Source: Hydrogenophilales bacterium (GTDB lineage: Bacteria; Pseudomonadota; Gammaproteobacteria; Burkholderiales; Thiobacillaceae). From it: a stretch of 39,180 nucleotides of DNA. The notes under the pieces are model-generated. The model ran no database searches, had not been told where the DNA came from, and was given only the letters and a program-made list of their open reading frames with translations. Of the stretch, positions 7,953 to 15,801 are shown in pieces. Made by a program: the position numbers and the translations under genes. Position 1 is the stretch's first letter. Each line of letters begins with the position of its first letter. The DNA is taken from the NCBI GenBank assembly GCA_016719465.1, contig JADJYY010000028.1, positions 1 through 39,180 on the forward strand, written 5' to 3'.

Positions 7953-7985
7953 TGAGTGGGTTCGGCAGCCCACGCCCCCGACGCA

Positions 7986-7991
7986 TACAAT
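7986..7991 (+). promoter_or_regulatory. -10 box of aroE
   Basis: TACAAT lies 29 bases before the chosen aroE ATG, with no clear -35. It overlaps the alternative upstream ATG at 7990, which argues that translation begins at 8020 instead. Confidence 0.5.
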
Positions 7992-8019
7992 GCCGCCGTC
8001 CGAGCAAACCTATCGTTCC

Positions 8020-8826
8020 ATGACCGACGCCTACGCCGTATTCGGCAATCCCATCGCCCACTCCAAATCGCCGCTGATCCATGCCGCCTTTGCCCGCCAG
8101 ACCGGCCAGGACATCCGCTACACGGCCCTGCTGGCCCCCCTGGATGGTTTCCGCGAGACGGTGGAGGCGTTCCGTGACGGCGGGGGGCGCGGCGCCAACG
8201 TCACCGTGCCGTTCAAGGAACAGGCCTTCGCCCTGGCGACCCGGCGCAGCGAGCGGGCGGAAATGGCGGGTGCCGTGAATACCCTGAGCTTCGATGGCGC
8301 CGGCATCCTCGGCGACAACACCGACGGCGCCGGACTGGTGCGCGATCTGGCGAACAACCTGGCGATCGGGCTGGCGGGCAAGCGCATTCTCCTCATGGGG
8401 GCGGGGGGTGCCGCCCGCGGCGTCATCCTGCCCTTGCTGGAGCAGGCGCCCGCTGCCTTGTACATCGCCAATCGCACGGCGGACAAGGCGGCTGCCCTGG
8501 CCAAGGGCTTCGCCCGCCATGGCGAAATCAGCGGCGGCGGTTACGATGGCTTGCCCGGCCCCTTCGACGTGGTCATCAACGCCACCGCCGCCAGCCTGGC
8601 CGGTGAACTGCCGCCCTTGCCGGCGACGGTGTTCGCCGGGGGCGCCCTGGCCTACGACATGATGTATGGCAGGGACACGCCCTTTCTCGCCTTCGCCCGC
8701 TCCCGGGAGGCGCGGACGGCGGATGGCCTGGGCATGCTGGTGGAGCAGGCGGCGGAGGCGTTCTTCCTGTGGCGGGGCGTGCGGCCGGAGACCCGGCCGG
8801 TGATCGACATGCTGAGGGCGGCCTGA
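8020..8826 (+). CDS. aroE: Shikimate dehydrogenase (NADP)
   Basis: The 268-residue cytoplasmic enzyme reduces 3-dehydroshikimate to shikimate in aromatic amino-acid synthesis. Family marks are the substrate site NPIAHSKSP (residues 10-18), the catalytic lysine in NVTVPFKE, DNTDGAGL, the Rossmann loop GAGGAARG, and NRTADKA, where NADP phosphate is bound. The C-terminus QAAEAFFLWRG is standard. The start at 8020 matches the usual MTDxYAVxGNP beginning; a start at 7990 would overlap the -10 box. The stop overlaps the mtgA start by one base (TGATG). Confidence 0.96.
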   Translation: MTDAYAVFGNPIAHSKSPLIHAAFARQTGQDIRYTALLAPLDGFRETVEAFRDGGGRGANVTVPFKEQAFALATRRSERAEMAGAVNTLSFDGAGILGDNTDGAGLVRDLANNLAIGLAGKRILLMGAGGAARGVILPLLEQAPAALYIANRTADKAAALAKGFARHGEISGGGYDGLPGPFDVVINATAASLAGELPPLPATVFAGGALAYDMMYGRDTPFLAFARSREARTADGLGMLVEQAAEAFFLWRGVRPETRPVIDMLRAA

Positions 8827-9515
8827 TGCTTCGCCTGCTGGGCAAGGGACTGCTGCTGCTGGCGGGCCTGTTCCTGCTCATGCAGTGCTGGTACCTGGCC
8901 CATGTGCTGTGGTGGAAGGCCTTCGACCCGGCCTCCACCGCCTTCATGGAGGCGGGCCTGGAGCGCTTGCAGGAGAAGAAGCCGGATGCGGAATTGCGTT
9001 ATCGCTGGGTGGATTACAACCGGGTTTCCGTGCATCTGAAGCGGGCGGTCATCGCCGCCGAGGACAGCCGCTTCCTCGCCCACGAGGGCTTCGACTGGGA
9101 AGGCATCGAGAAGGCGGTGGAGAGGAACCTCAGGAAGGGACGCATCGTCGCCGGCGGTTCCACCATCAGCCAGCAACTGGCCAAGAACCTTTTCCTTTCG
9201 GCGTCCCGCAATCCCTTCCGCAAGCTCCAGGAGGCCGTGATCACGGTCATGATCGAGACCCTGTGGAGCAAGCGCCGCATCCTCGAGGTCTATCTCAACG
9301 TCATCGAGTGGGGCAACGGCATCTTCGGCGCCGAGGCGGCCAGCCGGCGCTATTTCAGGGTGCCGGCGTCCGGCCTCGGGCCGGACCAGGCCGCCCACCT
9401 GGCCGCCATGATCCCCAACCCGCGTTACTACGAAAGAAATCAGTCCGCGCGGGGGTTGCTCAAGCGCAAGGCCATCATCGCCGCGCGCATGGTCCAGGTA
9501 TCCGTGCCGCGTTAG
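8826..9515 (+). CDS. mtgA: Monofunctional peptidoglycan glycosyltransferase
   Basis: The 229-residue inner-membrane enzyme polymerises lipid II into glycan strands. It has one N-terminal membrane helix (about 4-24) and a GT51 domain with the catalytic glutamate in AAEDSRFLAHEGFDW (E79), the GGSTISQQLAKNLF motif, ETLWSKRRILEVYLN and EWGNGIFGAEAA. There is no transpeptidase domain. The start is fixed by the one-base overlap with the aroE stop, implying translational coupling. The order aroE-mtgA is common in betaproteobacteria. Confidence 0.96.
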   Translation: MLRLLGKGLLLLAGLFLLMQCWYLAHVLWWKAFDPASTAFMEAGLERLQEKKPDAELRYRWVDYNRVSVHLKRAVIAAEDSRFLAHEGFDWEGIEKAVERNLRKGRIVAGGSTISQQLAKNLFLSASRNPFRKLQEAVITVMIETLWSKRRILEVYLNVIEWGNGIFGAEAASRRYFRVPASGLGPDQAAHLAAMIPNPRYYERNQSARGLLKRKAIIAARMVQVSVPR

Positions 9516-9518
9516 CGG

Positions 9519-10493
9519 TCAGCCGGCCCGGCGCCAGAAACGCCAGGCCCGCGCGGGCGTGAGCAGCGAGGCCCGTCCCGGTCCGGCCAGCAGATCCACG
9601 CGCGCCGCGCGCGGGCGGCCCAGGGCCAGGCCGCGCAACAGCGGCTTGAACCAGGCCCGTTCCAGCTCCGCCAGATACACCGCCAGGTCGTGATCCTCCG
9701 GCGAGGGCGCCAGGGTGGCCAGCGCGTTTCGGAACCGGCCGGCGGCCCGCAATTCCTCCAGATGGCTTGGGCTGGGGCGCGCTTCCACCCCGGCGGCCGT
9801 GGCCAGCGCCCGGATTTCCGGCGCGTCGCTCGCCGCCAGGTCGAGCCGGGGACGCATCACGGGCAGGATGCCGCCGCCCCACAACCACAGGCCGTTCACC
9901 GGCGGAAGGCCGGCGTTGTCCCGGGCCTGGTTGACGGCGTGGTCATGCAGCAGCATCTGGGCTTCGTTGACCATGGCCATCAGACGCCGGGCATCCCGAC
10001 CCCGGGGCAGATGGGGCGACAGGTATTCGCCGGCAACCTGGTCCAGGGGCGTGGTGCCGACCTCCGGCGGAGCGGGCAGCCGCAGGTACCAGCGCGTCGC
10101 TGTCGGCGCCGCCAGTTCCAGCCCCTCCTCCGCCCAGTTCCGGTTCAGGCTGGCGACCAGGGCGGCGGCCTCCGCGTCGGCGAGCCCCAGGGTGTCGGCG
10201 GTGCGCAGCATCAGTCCGCCCATGCCGACCTCCAGGTGGGCGGGATCCAGGCGCAGCCAGTAGGCTTCTCCCGGCGCCAGGCCATCGGCCAGGGCGCTGA
10301 TCGGGGCCAGGGGCCAATCCTGTTGCCTGGCGATGCCGAATGCCTGGCAGCCGATGGCGGCCAGGCCGGGGTCCGCGGACAGCGGCTCGCCCCGGCCCAG
10401 CAGGGCCATCAGGCTGGGCGCCGTCCGTGCGGCGGCCGCGAGGGCCTGCTCCAGACGAATGGGCAGGCGCAGAACCAGATGCAGTGAATTCAT
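9519..10493 (-). CDS. Conserved protein of unknown function (COG4255-like)
   Basis: The 324-residue protein is probably cytoplasmic, with no signal peptide. It resembles the betaproteobacterial proteins often named regulatory protein or cofactor-independent phosphoglycerate mutase-like, though no mutase catalytic residues are evident to me. Recognisable stretches are AYWLRLDPAHLEVGMGGLML, NEAQMLLHDHAVNQ and NGLWLWGGG. The WLWGGG block and the acidic PAHL region are the most conserved-looking parts. It converges on mtgA with only 3 bases between stops. The name comes from memory, so family membership is moderately sure and function unknown. Confidence 0.6.
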   Translation of the reverse strand: MNSLHLVLRLPIRLEQALAAAARTAPSLMALLGRGEPLSADPGLAAIGCQAFGIARQQDWPLAPISALADGLAPGEAYWLRLDPAHLEVGMGGLMLRTADTLGLADAEAAALVASLNRNWAEEGLELAAPTATRWYLRLPAPPEVGTTPLDQVAGEYLSPHLPRGRDARRLMAMVNEAQMLLHDHAVNQARDNAGLPPVNGLWLWGGGILPVMRPRLDLAASDAPEIRALATAAGVEARPSPSHLEELRAAGRFRNALATLAPSPEDHDLAVYLAELERAWFKPLLRGLALGRPRAARVDLLAGPGRASLLTPARAWRFWRRAG

Positions 10494-10619
10494 GGCGGGA
10501 TTATCCGAAGCCGAGGGTTGTCGGGCTATGGTTTGCGCATTGTTGACAAAATCAGTATGGAATTTTTTCCAGTTGGTGATATCAACAAAGCAGGTGAGTC
10601 GCATCCAAGGAGTCGCGCC

Positions 10620-11405
10620 ATGAGCACCCTTTCGGTCAAACCACGCGTGTCCGGCATGGCCATTCCCGCCATCAGGCAGGTCGAGGTCGCGCGTTCCCTG
10701 GCCTGGCTGCGGCTGGGCTGGGGCGATTTCCGGCGGAGCTGGCCGGTTTCCCTGAGCTATGGGGTCCTGTTCTCCGCGCTGGGCTGGTCGCTGATGGCCT
10801 GGGCCAGGGACAGCGCCCACCTGACCATGACGCTGATCTCGGGTTTCGCCCTGGTGGCCCCCTTCCTGGCCATCGGCTTTTATGCGATCTCCAGTCGCTT
10901 GGAACATGGCCTCGATGCCGGCGGACCCTTGCAGGCCCTCACGTCCCTGCGCCGCAACGCCGCCTCCATCGGCCTGTTCGCCCTCATGCTGGCCTTCATG
11001 CTCAGCGCCTGGGAGCGCGTTTCCGCGTTGCTGGTGGGCCTGTTTCTCAGGAACGACCTGATCGTCAGCGGCTATTTCAGCCTGCTGCTGCTGTTCGACG
11101 CCGACCACCTGGGTTTCGTCATCGCCTACCTGGCCCTGGGAGCCATCCTCGCCGGCCTGGTGTTCGCGCTGGCCGCGGTGTCCCTGCCCATGATGATGGA
11201 CCGGCCGGTGGATGTCGTGACGGCCGTCGTCACCAGCTTGTGCACGGTCTGGCACAACCCCCTGCCGATGCTGGTCTGGGCGGCGATCATCACCGTGCTG
11301 ACCCTGGCCGGCGCGATGACCGCCTTCATTGGCCTGGCGGTCCTGTTTCCGTTGCTGGGGCACGCCACCTGGCACGCCTATCGGGACCTGGTGGCAAGCG
11401 GCTGA
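10620..11405 (+). CDS. DUF2189 integral membrane protein
   Basis: The 261-residue inner-membrane protein has six predicted membrane helices after a cytoplasmic N-terminal stretch of about 45 residues (VARSLAWLRLGWGDFRRSWP is the family entry motif). The GFALVAPFLAIGFYAISSRLEHG segment and the C-terminal FPLLGHATWHAYRDLV are typical of DUF2189. The role is unknown; some relatives sit near cytochrome oxidase or haem genes, which is not the case here. The ATG has an aaggag ribosome site at about 10604-10609. Confidence 0.85.
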   Translation: MSTLSVKPRVSGMAIPAIRQVEVARSLAWLRLGWGDFRRSWPVSLSYGVLFSALGWSLMAWARDSAHLTMTLISGFALVAPFLAIGFYAISSRLEHGLDAGGPLQALTSLRRNAASIGLFALMLAFMLSAWERVSALLVGLFLRNDLIVSGYFSLLLLFDADHLGFVIAYLALGAILAGLVFALAAVSLPMMMDRPVDVVTAVVTSLCTVWHNPLPMLVWAAIITVLTLAGAMTAFIGLAVLFPLLGHATWHAYRDLVASG

Positions 11406-11455
11406 AGCGGCGGGGCGGAACGGCGCCAGACGCCCCAGCCCGACCGCCTCGGGCA

Positions 11456-11461
11456 TAAAAT
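11456..11461 (+). promoter_or_regulatory. -10 box directly before the yjbQ-like gene
   Basis: TAAAAT ends 6 bases before the ATG at 11468, so transcription would begin at or next to the A of the start codon. This predicts a leaderless mRNA; no Shine-Dalgarno sequence is present. No -35 is obvious. Confidence 0.45.
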
Positions 11462-11467
11462 CGCGCC

Positions 11468-11887
11468 ATGCGGCAACTGCACCACACCCTTGAAATATCC
11501 ACCCGGGGCAAGGGCCTCCACGACTTCACCGCCGAGGTGGCGCGCTGGCTGGCGGAGACCGGTATCCGGGACGGCTTGCTGACCCTGTTCGTGCGCCATA
11601 CCTCCGCCAGCCTGGTCGTCCAGGAAAACGCCGACCCGGATGTGATGGGCGACCTGGAGCGCTTCCTGTCCCGTCTGGTGCCGGAGAACGACCCCCTCTA
11701 CCGCCACGACCAGGAAGGGCCGGACGACATGCCGGCCCATATCCGTTCCGCCCTCACCCAGACCCAGTTGTCCATCCCCGCGCGGGCGGGCCGCCTGGTG
11801 CTGGGCACCTGGCAGGGCATCTACCTGTTCGAGCACCGTCGCGCGCCCCACCGCCGCCAGGTGGCGGTTCATCTCATCGGCGAATAA
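11468..11887 (+). CDS. YjbQ/UPF0047 family protein
   Basis: The 139-residue protein matches the YjbQ (UPF0047) family: LFVRHTSASLVVQENADPDV (metal/phosphate-site region), the DPLYRHDQEGPDDMPAHIR stretch, and the C-terminal GRLVLGTWQGIYLFEHR. Members form trimers with a His/Asp/Glu metal site. E. coli YjbQ has weak thiamine-phosphate synthase activity, and the true role is uncertain. It stands alone between DUF2189 and a small exported protein. Confidence 0.92.
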   Translation: MRQLHHTLEISTRGKGLHDFTAEVARWLAETGIRDGLLTLFVRHTSASLVVQENADPDVMGDLERFLSRLVPENDPLYRHDQEGPDDMPAHIRSALTQTQLSIPARAGRLVLGTWQGIYLFEHRRAPHRRQVAVHLIGE

Positions 11888-11980
11888 GGCGGCCCCCGGC
11901 GCGAGCGCATCCAGTCGTAGCCGGAGTGTCATGCTTCATTGATACTATCCGGCCTCGCGATTAAACGCGGAGGAGACAAA

Positions 11981-12259
11981 ATGAACCGATCCACCATTGC
12001 CTTGCTGTTGTGCCTGGGGCTTCCGGGATTCGCCCAGGCATCCGAAGAGGATGAATGGGCCCGCGCCCTGGAAATTCCTTGCCACCCCCTGGTCACGCCG
12101 ACGGAGTGTCGGGCTCACCGGGACATGCTCGTCCGTTTGCCGGATGGCCCGGAGCGGAGTGCCTATGTGGAAAAGCATGTCCGACTGCTGGAGGAGCGCG
12201 TCAGGTCCTGCGGGTGTTCAGTGGCCCGCAATGGCGTGGGCGTCCTGCGTTACCGCTGA
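11981..12259 (+). CDS. Small exported protein, unknown
   Basis: The 92-residue product has a signal peptide (residues 1-20, ending GFAQA) and a mature part of about 72 residues with four cysteines (C33, C43, then a CGC near the end), so disulfides in the periplasm are likely. An Arg/Glu-rich helix (about 55-75) lies in between. The start at 11981 has a ggagga ribosome site 7 bases upstream; a longer start at 11939 would spoil the signal peptide. I recognise no family. Confidence 0.7.
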   Translation: MNRSTIALLLCLGLPGFAQASEEDEWARALEIPCHPLVTPTECRAHRDMLVRLPDGPERSAYVEKHVRLLEERVRSCGCSVARNGVGVLRYR

Positions 12260-12368
12260 GCGGGTCGTCCTCCGGACTGACGCGGGGGTGCCGGCTGTAC
12301 CCGCAAGGAGTACGCCGAATCCGTAAGCGCTGAAGCGCCAACGGCTTCGCTGTGGCAGACTGCGCTTC

Positions 12369-13613
12369 GTGCTGCCTTATGAACTCCTGATCGGCCTGCG
12401 CTATACCCGCGCCAAGCGCCGCAACCACTTCATCTCCTTCATCTCCGTGATCTCCATGGCGGGCATCGCCCTGGGGGTCATGGCGCTGATCGTGGTGCTT
12501 TCCGTCATGAACGGTTTCCAGGAGGAATTGCGCGGGCGCATCCTGGGCGTGGCCTCCCACATGGAGATCAGCGGCCCCGGCGGGCGCCTGGTGGACTGGC
12601 AGGGACTGGCCGCGCAAGTGGCCCGGCACCCGGAAGTGCGCGGTTCCGCCCCCTACGTGAGCGGCCAGGCCCTGCTGGCCGCGGACGGCGAAACCAAGGG
12701 CGCCATGGTGCGCGGCCTGTTGCCGGCGGAGGAGGGCAAGGTGGCCGAATTCGCCGGCAACATGAAGAGCGGCCGCCTGGACCACCTCCGGCCCGGCGAG
12801 TTCAACATCATCCTGGGCAGCGATCTGGCCCGTTCCCTGGGGGTCTTCCCCGGCGACAAGCTGGCGGTGATCGCCCCCCAGGGCGTGGTGACCCCCGCCG
12901 GCATGCTGCCCCGCATCAAGCAGTTCAACGTGGTGGGCATCTTCCAGATGGGCATGTTCGAGTACGACGCCGGCCTGGCCCTCATGCATCTGGAGGACGC
13001 CCGCAAGCTCTACCGCCTGGGCGACGCGGTTTCCGGCCTGCGGGTCAAGCTGGCCGACATGGATCGGGCGCCCTGGGTGTTGCGGGAGCTGGCCCGCGGT
13101 CTGTCGGGCGATTTCTATCTCTCGGACTGGACCATGAGCCATGCCAACTTCTTCCAGGCGGTGCAGATCGAGAAACGCATGATGTTCATCATCCTCACCC
13201 TGATCGTCGCCGTCGCCGCCTTCAACATCATTTCCACCCTGGTCATGGCGGTCACCGACAAGCAGGCGGACATCGCCATCCTGCGCACCCTCGGCGCCAG
13301 CCCCAACAGCATCATGGCCATCTTCATGGTCCAGGGCAGCCTGATCGGCGTCATCGGCACCCTGCTGGGCGTGGCCTCCGGCGTGCTGCTGGCCCTCAAC
13401 GTGGAAACCGTGGTGCCCTGGATCGAGCGGGCGGTGGGCATGGACCTGTTCCCCGCCGACGTCTATTACATCTCGGAACTGCCCTCGAAACTGAACTGGC
13501 CCGATGTCTGGACCATCGGCGGCGTCGCTTTGGTGCTGTCCTTCCTGGCCACCCTCTATCCCAGCTGGCGCGCCGCCAACATCCAGCCGGCGGAGGCGCT
13601 GCGCTATGAGTGA
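12369..13613 (+). CDS. lolC: Lipoprotein-releasing ABC permease LolC/LolE
   Basis: The 414-residue inner-membrane subunit works with LolD to release outer-membrane lipoproteins to LolA. It begins LPYELLIGLRYTRAKRRNHFIS, followed by TM1 (about 25-48), a large periplasmic domain (about 50-265) and three membrane helices with the FtsX-type region (MFIILTLIVAVAAFNIISTL; DIAILRTLGASPNSIM). The start is GTG at 12369 with no clear Shine-Dalgarno sequence; it is chosen because it gives the conserved N-terminus. Only one permease gene is present, as in genomes with a single LolC/E (LolF-like) homodimer. It overlaps lolD by 8 bases. Confidence 0.94.
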   Translation: MLPYELLIGLRYTRAKRRNHFISFISVISMAGIALGVMALIVVLSVMNGFQEELRGRILGVASHMEISGPGGRLVDWQGLAAQVARHPEVRGSAPYVSGQALLAADGETKGAMVRGLLPAEEGKVAEFAGNMKSGRLDHLRPGEFNIILGSDLARSLGVFPGDKLAVIAPQGVVTPAGMLPRIKQFNVVGIFQMGMFEYDAGLALMHLEDARKLYRLGDAVSGLRVKLADMDRAPWVLRELARGLSGDFYLSDWTMSHANFFQAVQIEKRMMFIILTLIVAVAAFNIISTLVMAVTDKQADIAILRTLGASPNSIMAIFMVQGSLIGVIGTLLGVASGVLLALNVETVVPWIERAVGMDLFPADVYYISELPSKLNWPDVWTIGGVALVLSFLATLYPSWRAANIQPAEALRYE

Positions 13614-14310
13614 GGCGGGAAACGGGAAACGGGAAACGGGAAACGTGGTGCTGGCCTGCGCCGGCCTGCGCAAGAGCTACTGGCAGGGCAAGATCGAGGT
13701 ACCGGTTCTGGACGGCATCGACCTGAGCGTCGCCGCCGGCGAGCAGGTGGCGGTGATGGGTGCTTCCGGCACCGGCAAGAGCACCCTGCTGCACGTGCTG
13801 GGGGGCCTGGATCGGCCCGACGCCGGCGAGGTCAGGGTGGCCGGCGAATCCCTCTGGTCGCTGTCCGAAATCGTCCGGGGCCGCCTGCGCAACCGCGCCC
13901 TGGGCTTCGTCTACCAGTTCCACCACCTGCTGCCCGAGTTCACCGCCCAGGAAAACGTGGCCATGCCCCTGCTGATCCGCCGCCAGGACAAGGCGGCCGC
14001 CCTGGCCGAGGCCGCCGCCTGGCTGGAGGAGGTGGGCCTGGGCCACCGCCTGGAGCACCGCCCCGGCGAACTGTCCGGCGGCGAGCGCCAGCGGGCGGCC
14101 ATCGCCCGCGCCCTGGTCACCCGGCCGGCCTGCGTGCTCATGGACGAGCCCACCGGCAACCTGGATCGGCACAACGCCGCCCGCATCCAGGATCTGCTCA
14201 TGGATCTGTCCACGCGCCACCATACCGCCTTCCTCATCGTCACCCACGACCCCGATCTGGCGGGCCGCATGAGCCGGGTGCTGAGGCTCACGGAGGCCGG
14301 ATTGGAGTAA
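13606..14310 (+). CDS. lolD: Lipoprotein-releasing ABC ATPase LolD
   Basis: This is the 234-residue cytoplasmic ATPase of the Lol exporter. It shows Walker A GASGTGKST, the Q-loop region FVYQFHHLLPEFTAQENV (the LolD/MacB-type motif), signature LSGGERQR, Walker B ACVLMDEPTGNLD and the H-loop THD. The start ATG lies inside the lolC end (8-base overlap). Codons 4-13 are made by four copies of CGGGAAA, giving a low-complexity N-terminus. An in-frame GTG at 13645 (residue 14) just after the repeat is an alternative start that would give a more usual LolD N-terminus. Confidence 0.95.
   Translation: MSEAGNGKRETGNVVLACAGLRKSYWQGKIEVPVLDGIDLSVAAGEQVAVMGASGTGKSTLLHVLGGLDRPDAGEVRVAGESLWSLSEIVRGRLRNRALGFVYQFHHLLPEFTAQENVAMPLLIRRQDKAAALAEAAAWLEEVGLGHRLEHRPGELSGGERQRAAIARALVTRPACVLMDEPTGNLDRHNAARIQDLLMDLSTRHHTAFLIVTHDPDLAGRMSRVLRLTEAGLE
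13616..13643 (+). repeat. Heptanucleotide tandem repeat, CGGGAAA x4
   Basis: Four perfect head-to-tail copies of CGGGAAA fill codons 4-13 of lolD, directly after its ATG. Since 7 is not a multiple of 3, gain or loss of one unit would shift the reading frame from that ATG. Confidence 0.95.
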
Positions 14311-14371
14311 TCTGTCGTTGTTCGTCGTACCCGCGCGGAATCCGGACCTTGATCCGGTCGAGGAGAGTCAC

Positions 14372-14902
14372 ATGCGTATCGCAACCAGCCTGGCGTGCCT
14401 GACCATGGCCCTGGCCCTCCCGGCCCGGGCGGCGGGGTTGCCGCCGGATGCCGCCGTCAACCCGGCGGCCCCCAACAAGACCCTGGAGCCCAATGTGGTG
14501 GCGAACAGCGGACGCCTGGAATGGGTGCCATTCAAACGGGATCTTACCGACTGGCCCACCCTCAGCCACGAGGACAAGCGTTCCACCGCCAAGCCGCGCA
14601 AGGTCAAGCTTTCCCAGCCGCTCAACGGTGATCCGGCGCGGGGCAGGGAAATCGCCCAGCGTTCCGACAAGGGCTATTGCATCGTCTGCCATCAGATGCC
14701 CGGGGAGGACTGGCCCGGCACCGTGGGCCTCAACCTGAGCAATTTCAAGCAGCGCAAGTACGCGGACGAGGCGGTTTTTCAACTGCTGTTCGATGCCCGC
14801 GTCATCAACGCCCAGACCGTGATGCCGCCCTACGGCACCAACAACATCCTCACCGAGCAGGAGATTCGCGACTTGGTGGCCTATCTGCAAAGCATCGAGT
14901 GA
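14372..14902 (+). CDS. soxX: Sulfur-oxidation cytochrome c SoxX
   Basis: The 176-residue periplasmic mono-haem cytochrome is a subunit of SoxAX, which joins thiosulfate to the SoxY carrier and takes off two electrons. It has a signal peptide (1-21, ending PARAA), then a long N-terminal region, the haem site GYCIVCH (C103-H107) and the distal methionine in TVMPPYG (M151). The LNLSNF and EIRDLVAYLQ blocks fit SoxX. A ggag ribosome site precedes the ATG. soxA follows after 10 bases. No soxYZ, soxB or soxCD lies within the window. Confidence 0.9.
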   Translation: MRIATSLACLTMALALPARAAGLPPDAAVNPAAPNKTLEPNVVANSGRLEWVPFKRDLTDWPTLSHEDKRSTAKPRKVKLSQPLNGDPARGREIAQRSDKGYCIVCHQMPGEDWPGTVGLNLSNFKQRKYADEAVFQLLFDARVINAQTVMPPYGTNNILTEQEIRDLVAYLQSIE

Positions 14903-14912
14903 GGTGGCCGTG

Positions 14913-15785
14913 ATGAGAAAAACCTGTCTGATCGCGCTCCTGGCCCTGGCGCCCCTGTTCGCCCATGGCGCCGAGCCCTACCGCGAATACGACCTCGCGG
15001 AGACCTACGAACCCCACGTCAGTGGCGACATGCGCCTGTCCGGCAGCTACCGCCACTGGGCGAACCCCGGGAACCTGGACTGGCGCATGGCCGGCAATCC
15101 GGATGAAAACTGGAAGCTGAACTGGAAGTTCATGGACCCGCCCTTCAATTCGGCGGTCCATGGCGGCCATTTCGCCATGGACCGGGGCGAGTTGCTGTTC
15201 AAGGAGCTCAATCTCAAAGGCCGTTTCGCCAAATGCCTGGGCGCCGGCAAGGGCGGCCTGAAAGGGCTGCGCGCCCGCTATCCGATGTACCGCGCGGATC
15301 TCAAGCGCATCGCCGGCCTGGAGGAAGTCATTGAATCCTGCGCCGCCAGGGAAGGCCGCGTGCTCCAGAACGGCAGCTACGACAACAGCGCGGTTTCCCT
15401 GTTCGTCGCCGGCAGGAGCAACGGCATGCCGATCCGGATCGACGTCGGCAAGGGGGTGATGCGGGACGCCTTCGAGCGGGGACGCACGCTGTTCCACACC
15501 CGGGCCGGCAAGCTGAACCTGGCCTGCTCCTCCTGCCATACCCACCAGATCGGCCTGCAACTGCGCGGCACCGTGATCACCACGCCCTACGGCGACGCCG
15601 CCCACTATCCGGTGTACCGCACCAAGTATTTCCTGCAGTCCCTGCACCTGCGCTTCATCGAATGCAACCTGGATACCCGGGTACAGCCCCTGATGCCGGG
15701 CAGCCGGGCCTATACCGATCTGGAGGTGTTCCTGACCGGCCTGACCAACGGCTACCCGGTGTCGGTGCCCAGCGAACGGGACTGA
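14913..15785 (+). CDS. soxA: Sulfur-oxidation cytochrome c SoxA
   Basis: The 290-residue periplasmic partner of SoxX has a signal peptide (1-19, ending FAHG). There is one haem motif, CSSCH (C205-H209), the expected active-site cysteine that carries the persulfide/haem ligand in RFIECNLDTR (C251), and cysteines at C108 and C143. This fits the mono-haem SoxA type, in which a disulfide replaces the N-terminal haem. The start is ATG at 14913 with an upstream gagtgagg; GTG codons at 14904 and 14910 are alternatives. It probably forms an operon with soxX. Confidence 0.9.
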   Translation: MRKTCLIALLALAPLFAHGAEPYREYDLAETYEPHVSGDMRLSGSYRHWANPGNLDWRMAGNPDENWKLNWKFMDPPFNSAVHGGHFAMDRGELLFKELNLKGRFAKCLGAGKGGLKGLRARYPMYRADLKRIAGLEEVIESCAAREGRVLQNGSYDNSAVSLFVAGRSNGMPIRIDVGKGVMRDAFERGRTLFHTRAGKLNLACSSCHTHQIGLQLRGTVITTPYGDAAHYPVYRTKYFLQSLHLRFIECNLDTRVQPLMPGSRAYTDLEVFLTGLTNGYPVSVPSERD

Positions 15786-15801
15786 CGCCGGAGGCGCGGA
15801 T

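Noticed and set aside
10543..10571. Sigma-70 promoter with a perfect TTGACA -35 before the DUF2189 gene
   Set aside because: At 16-18 bases downstream there is no acceptable -10 (only t-rich tttcca), so the match may be chance.
10572..10586. FNR-like palindrome gttggtgatatcaac before the DUF2189 gene
   Set aside because: The half-sites are 3 rather than 4 bases apart and the left half has a mismatch, so it does not fit the FNR consensus.
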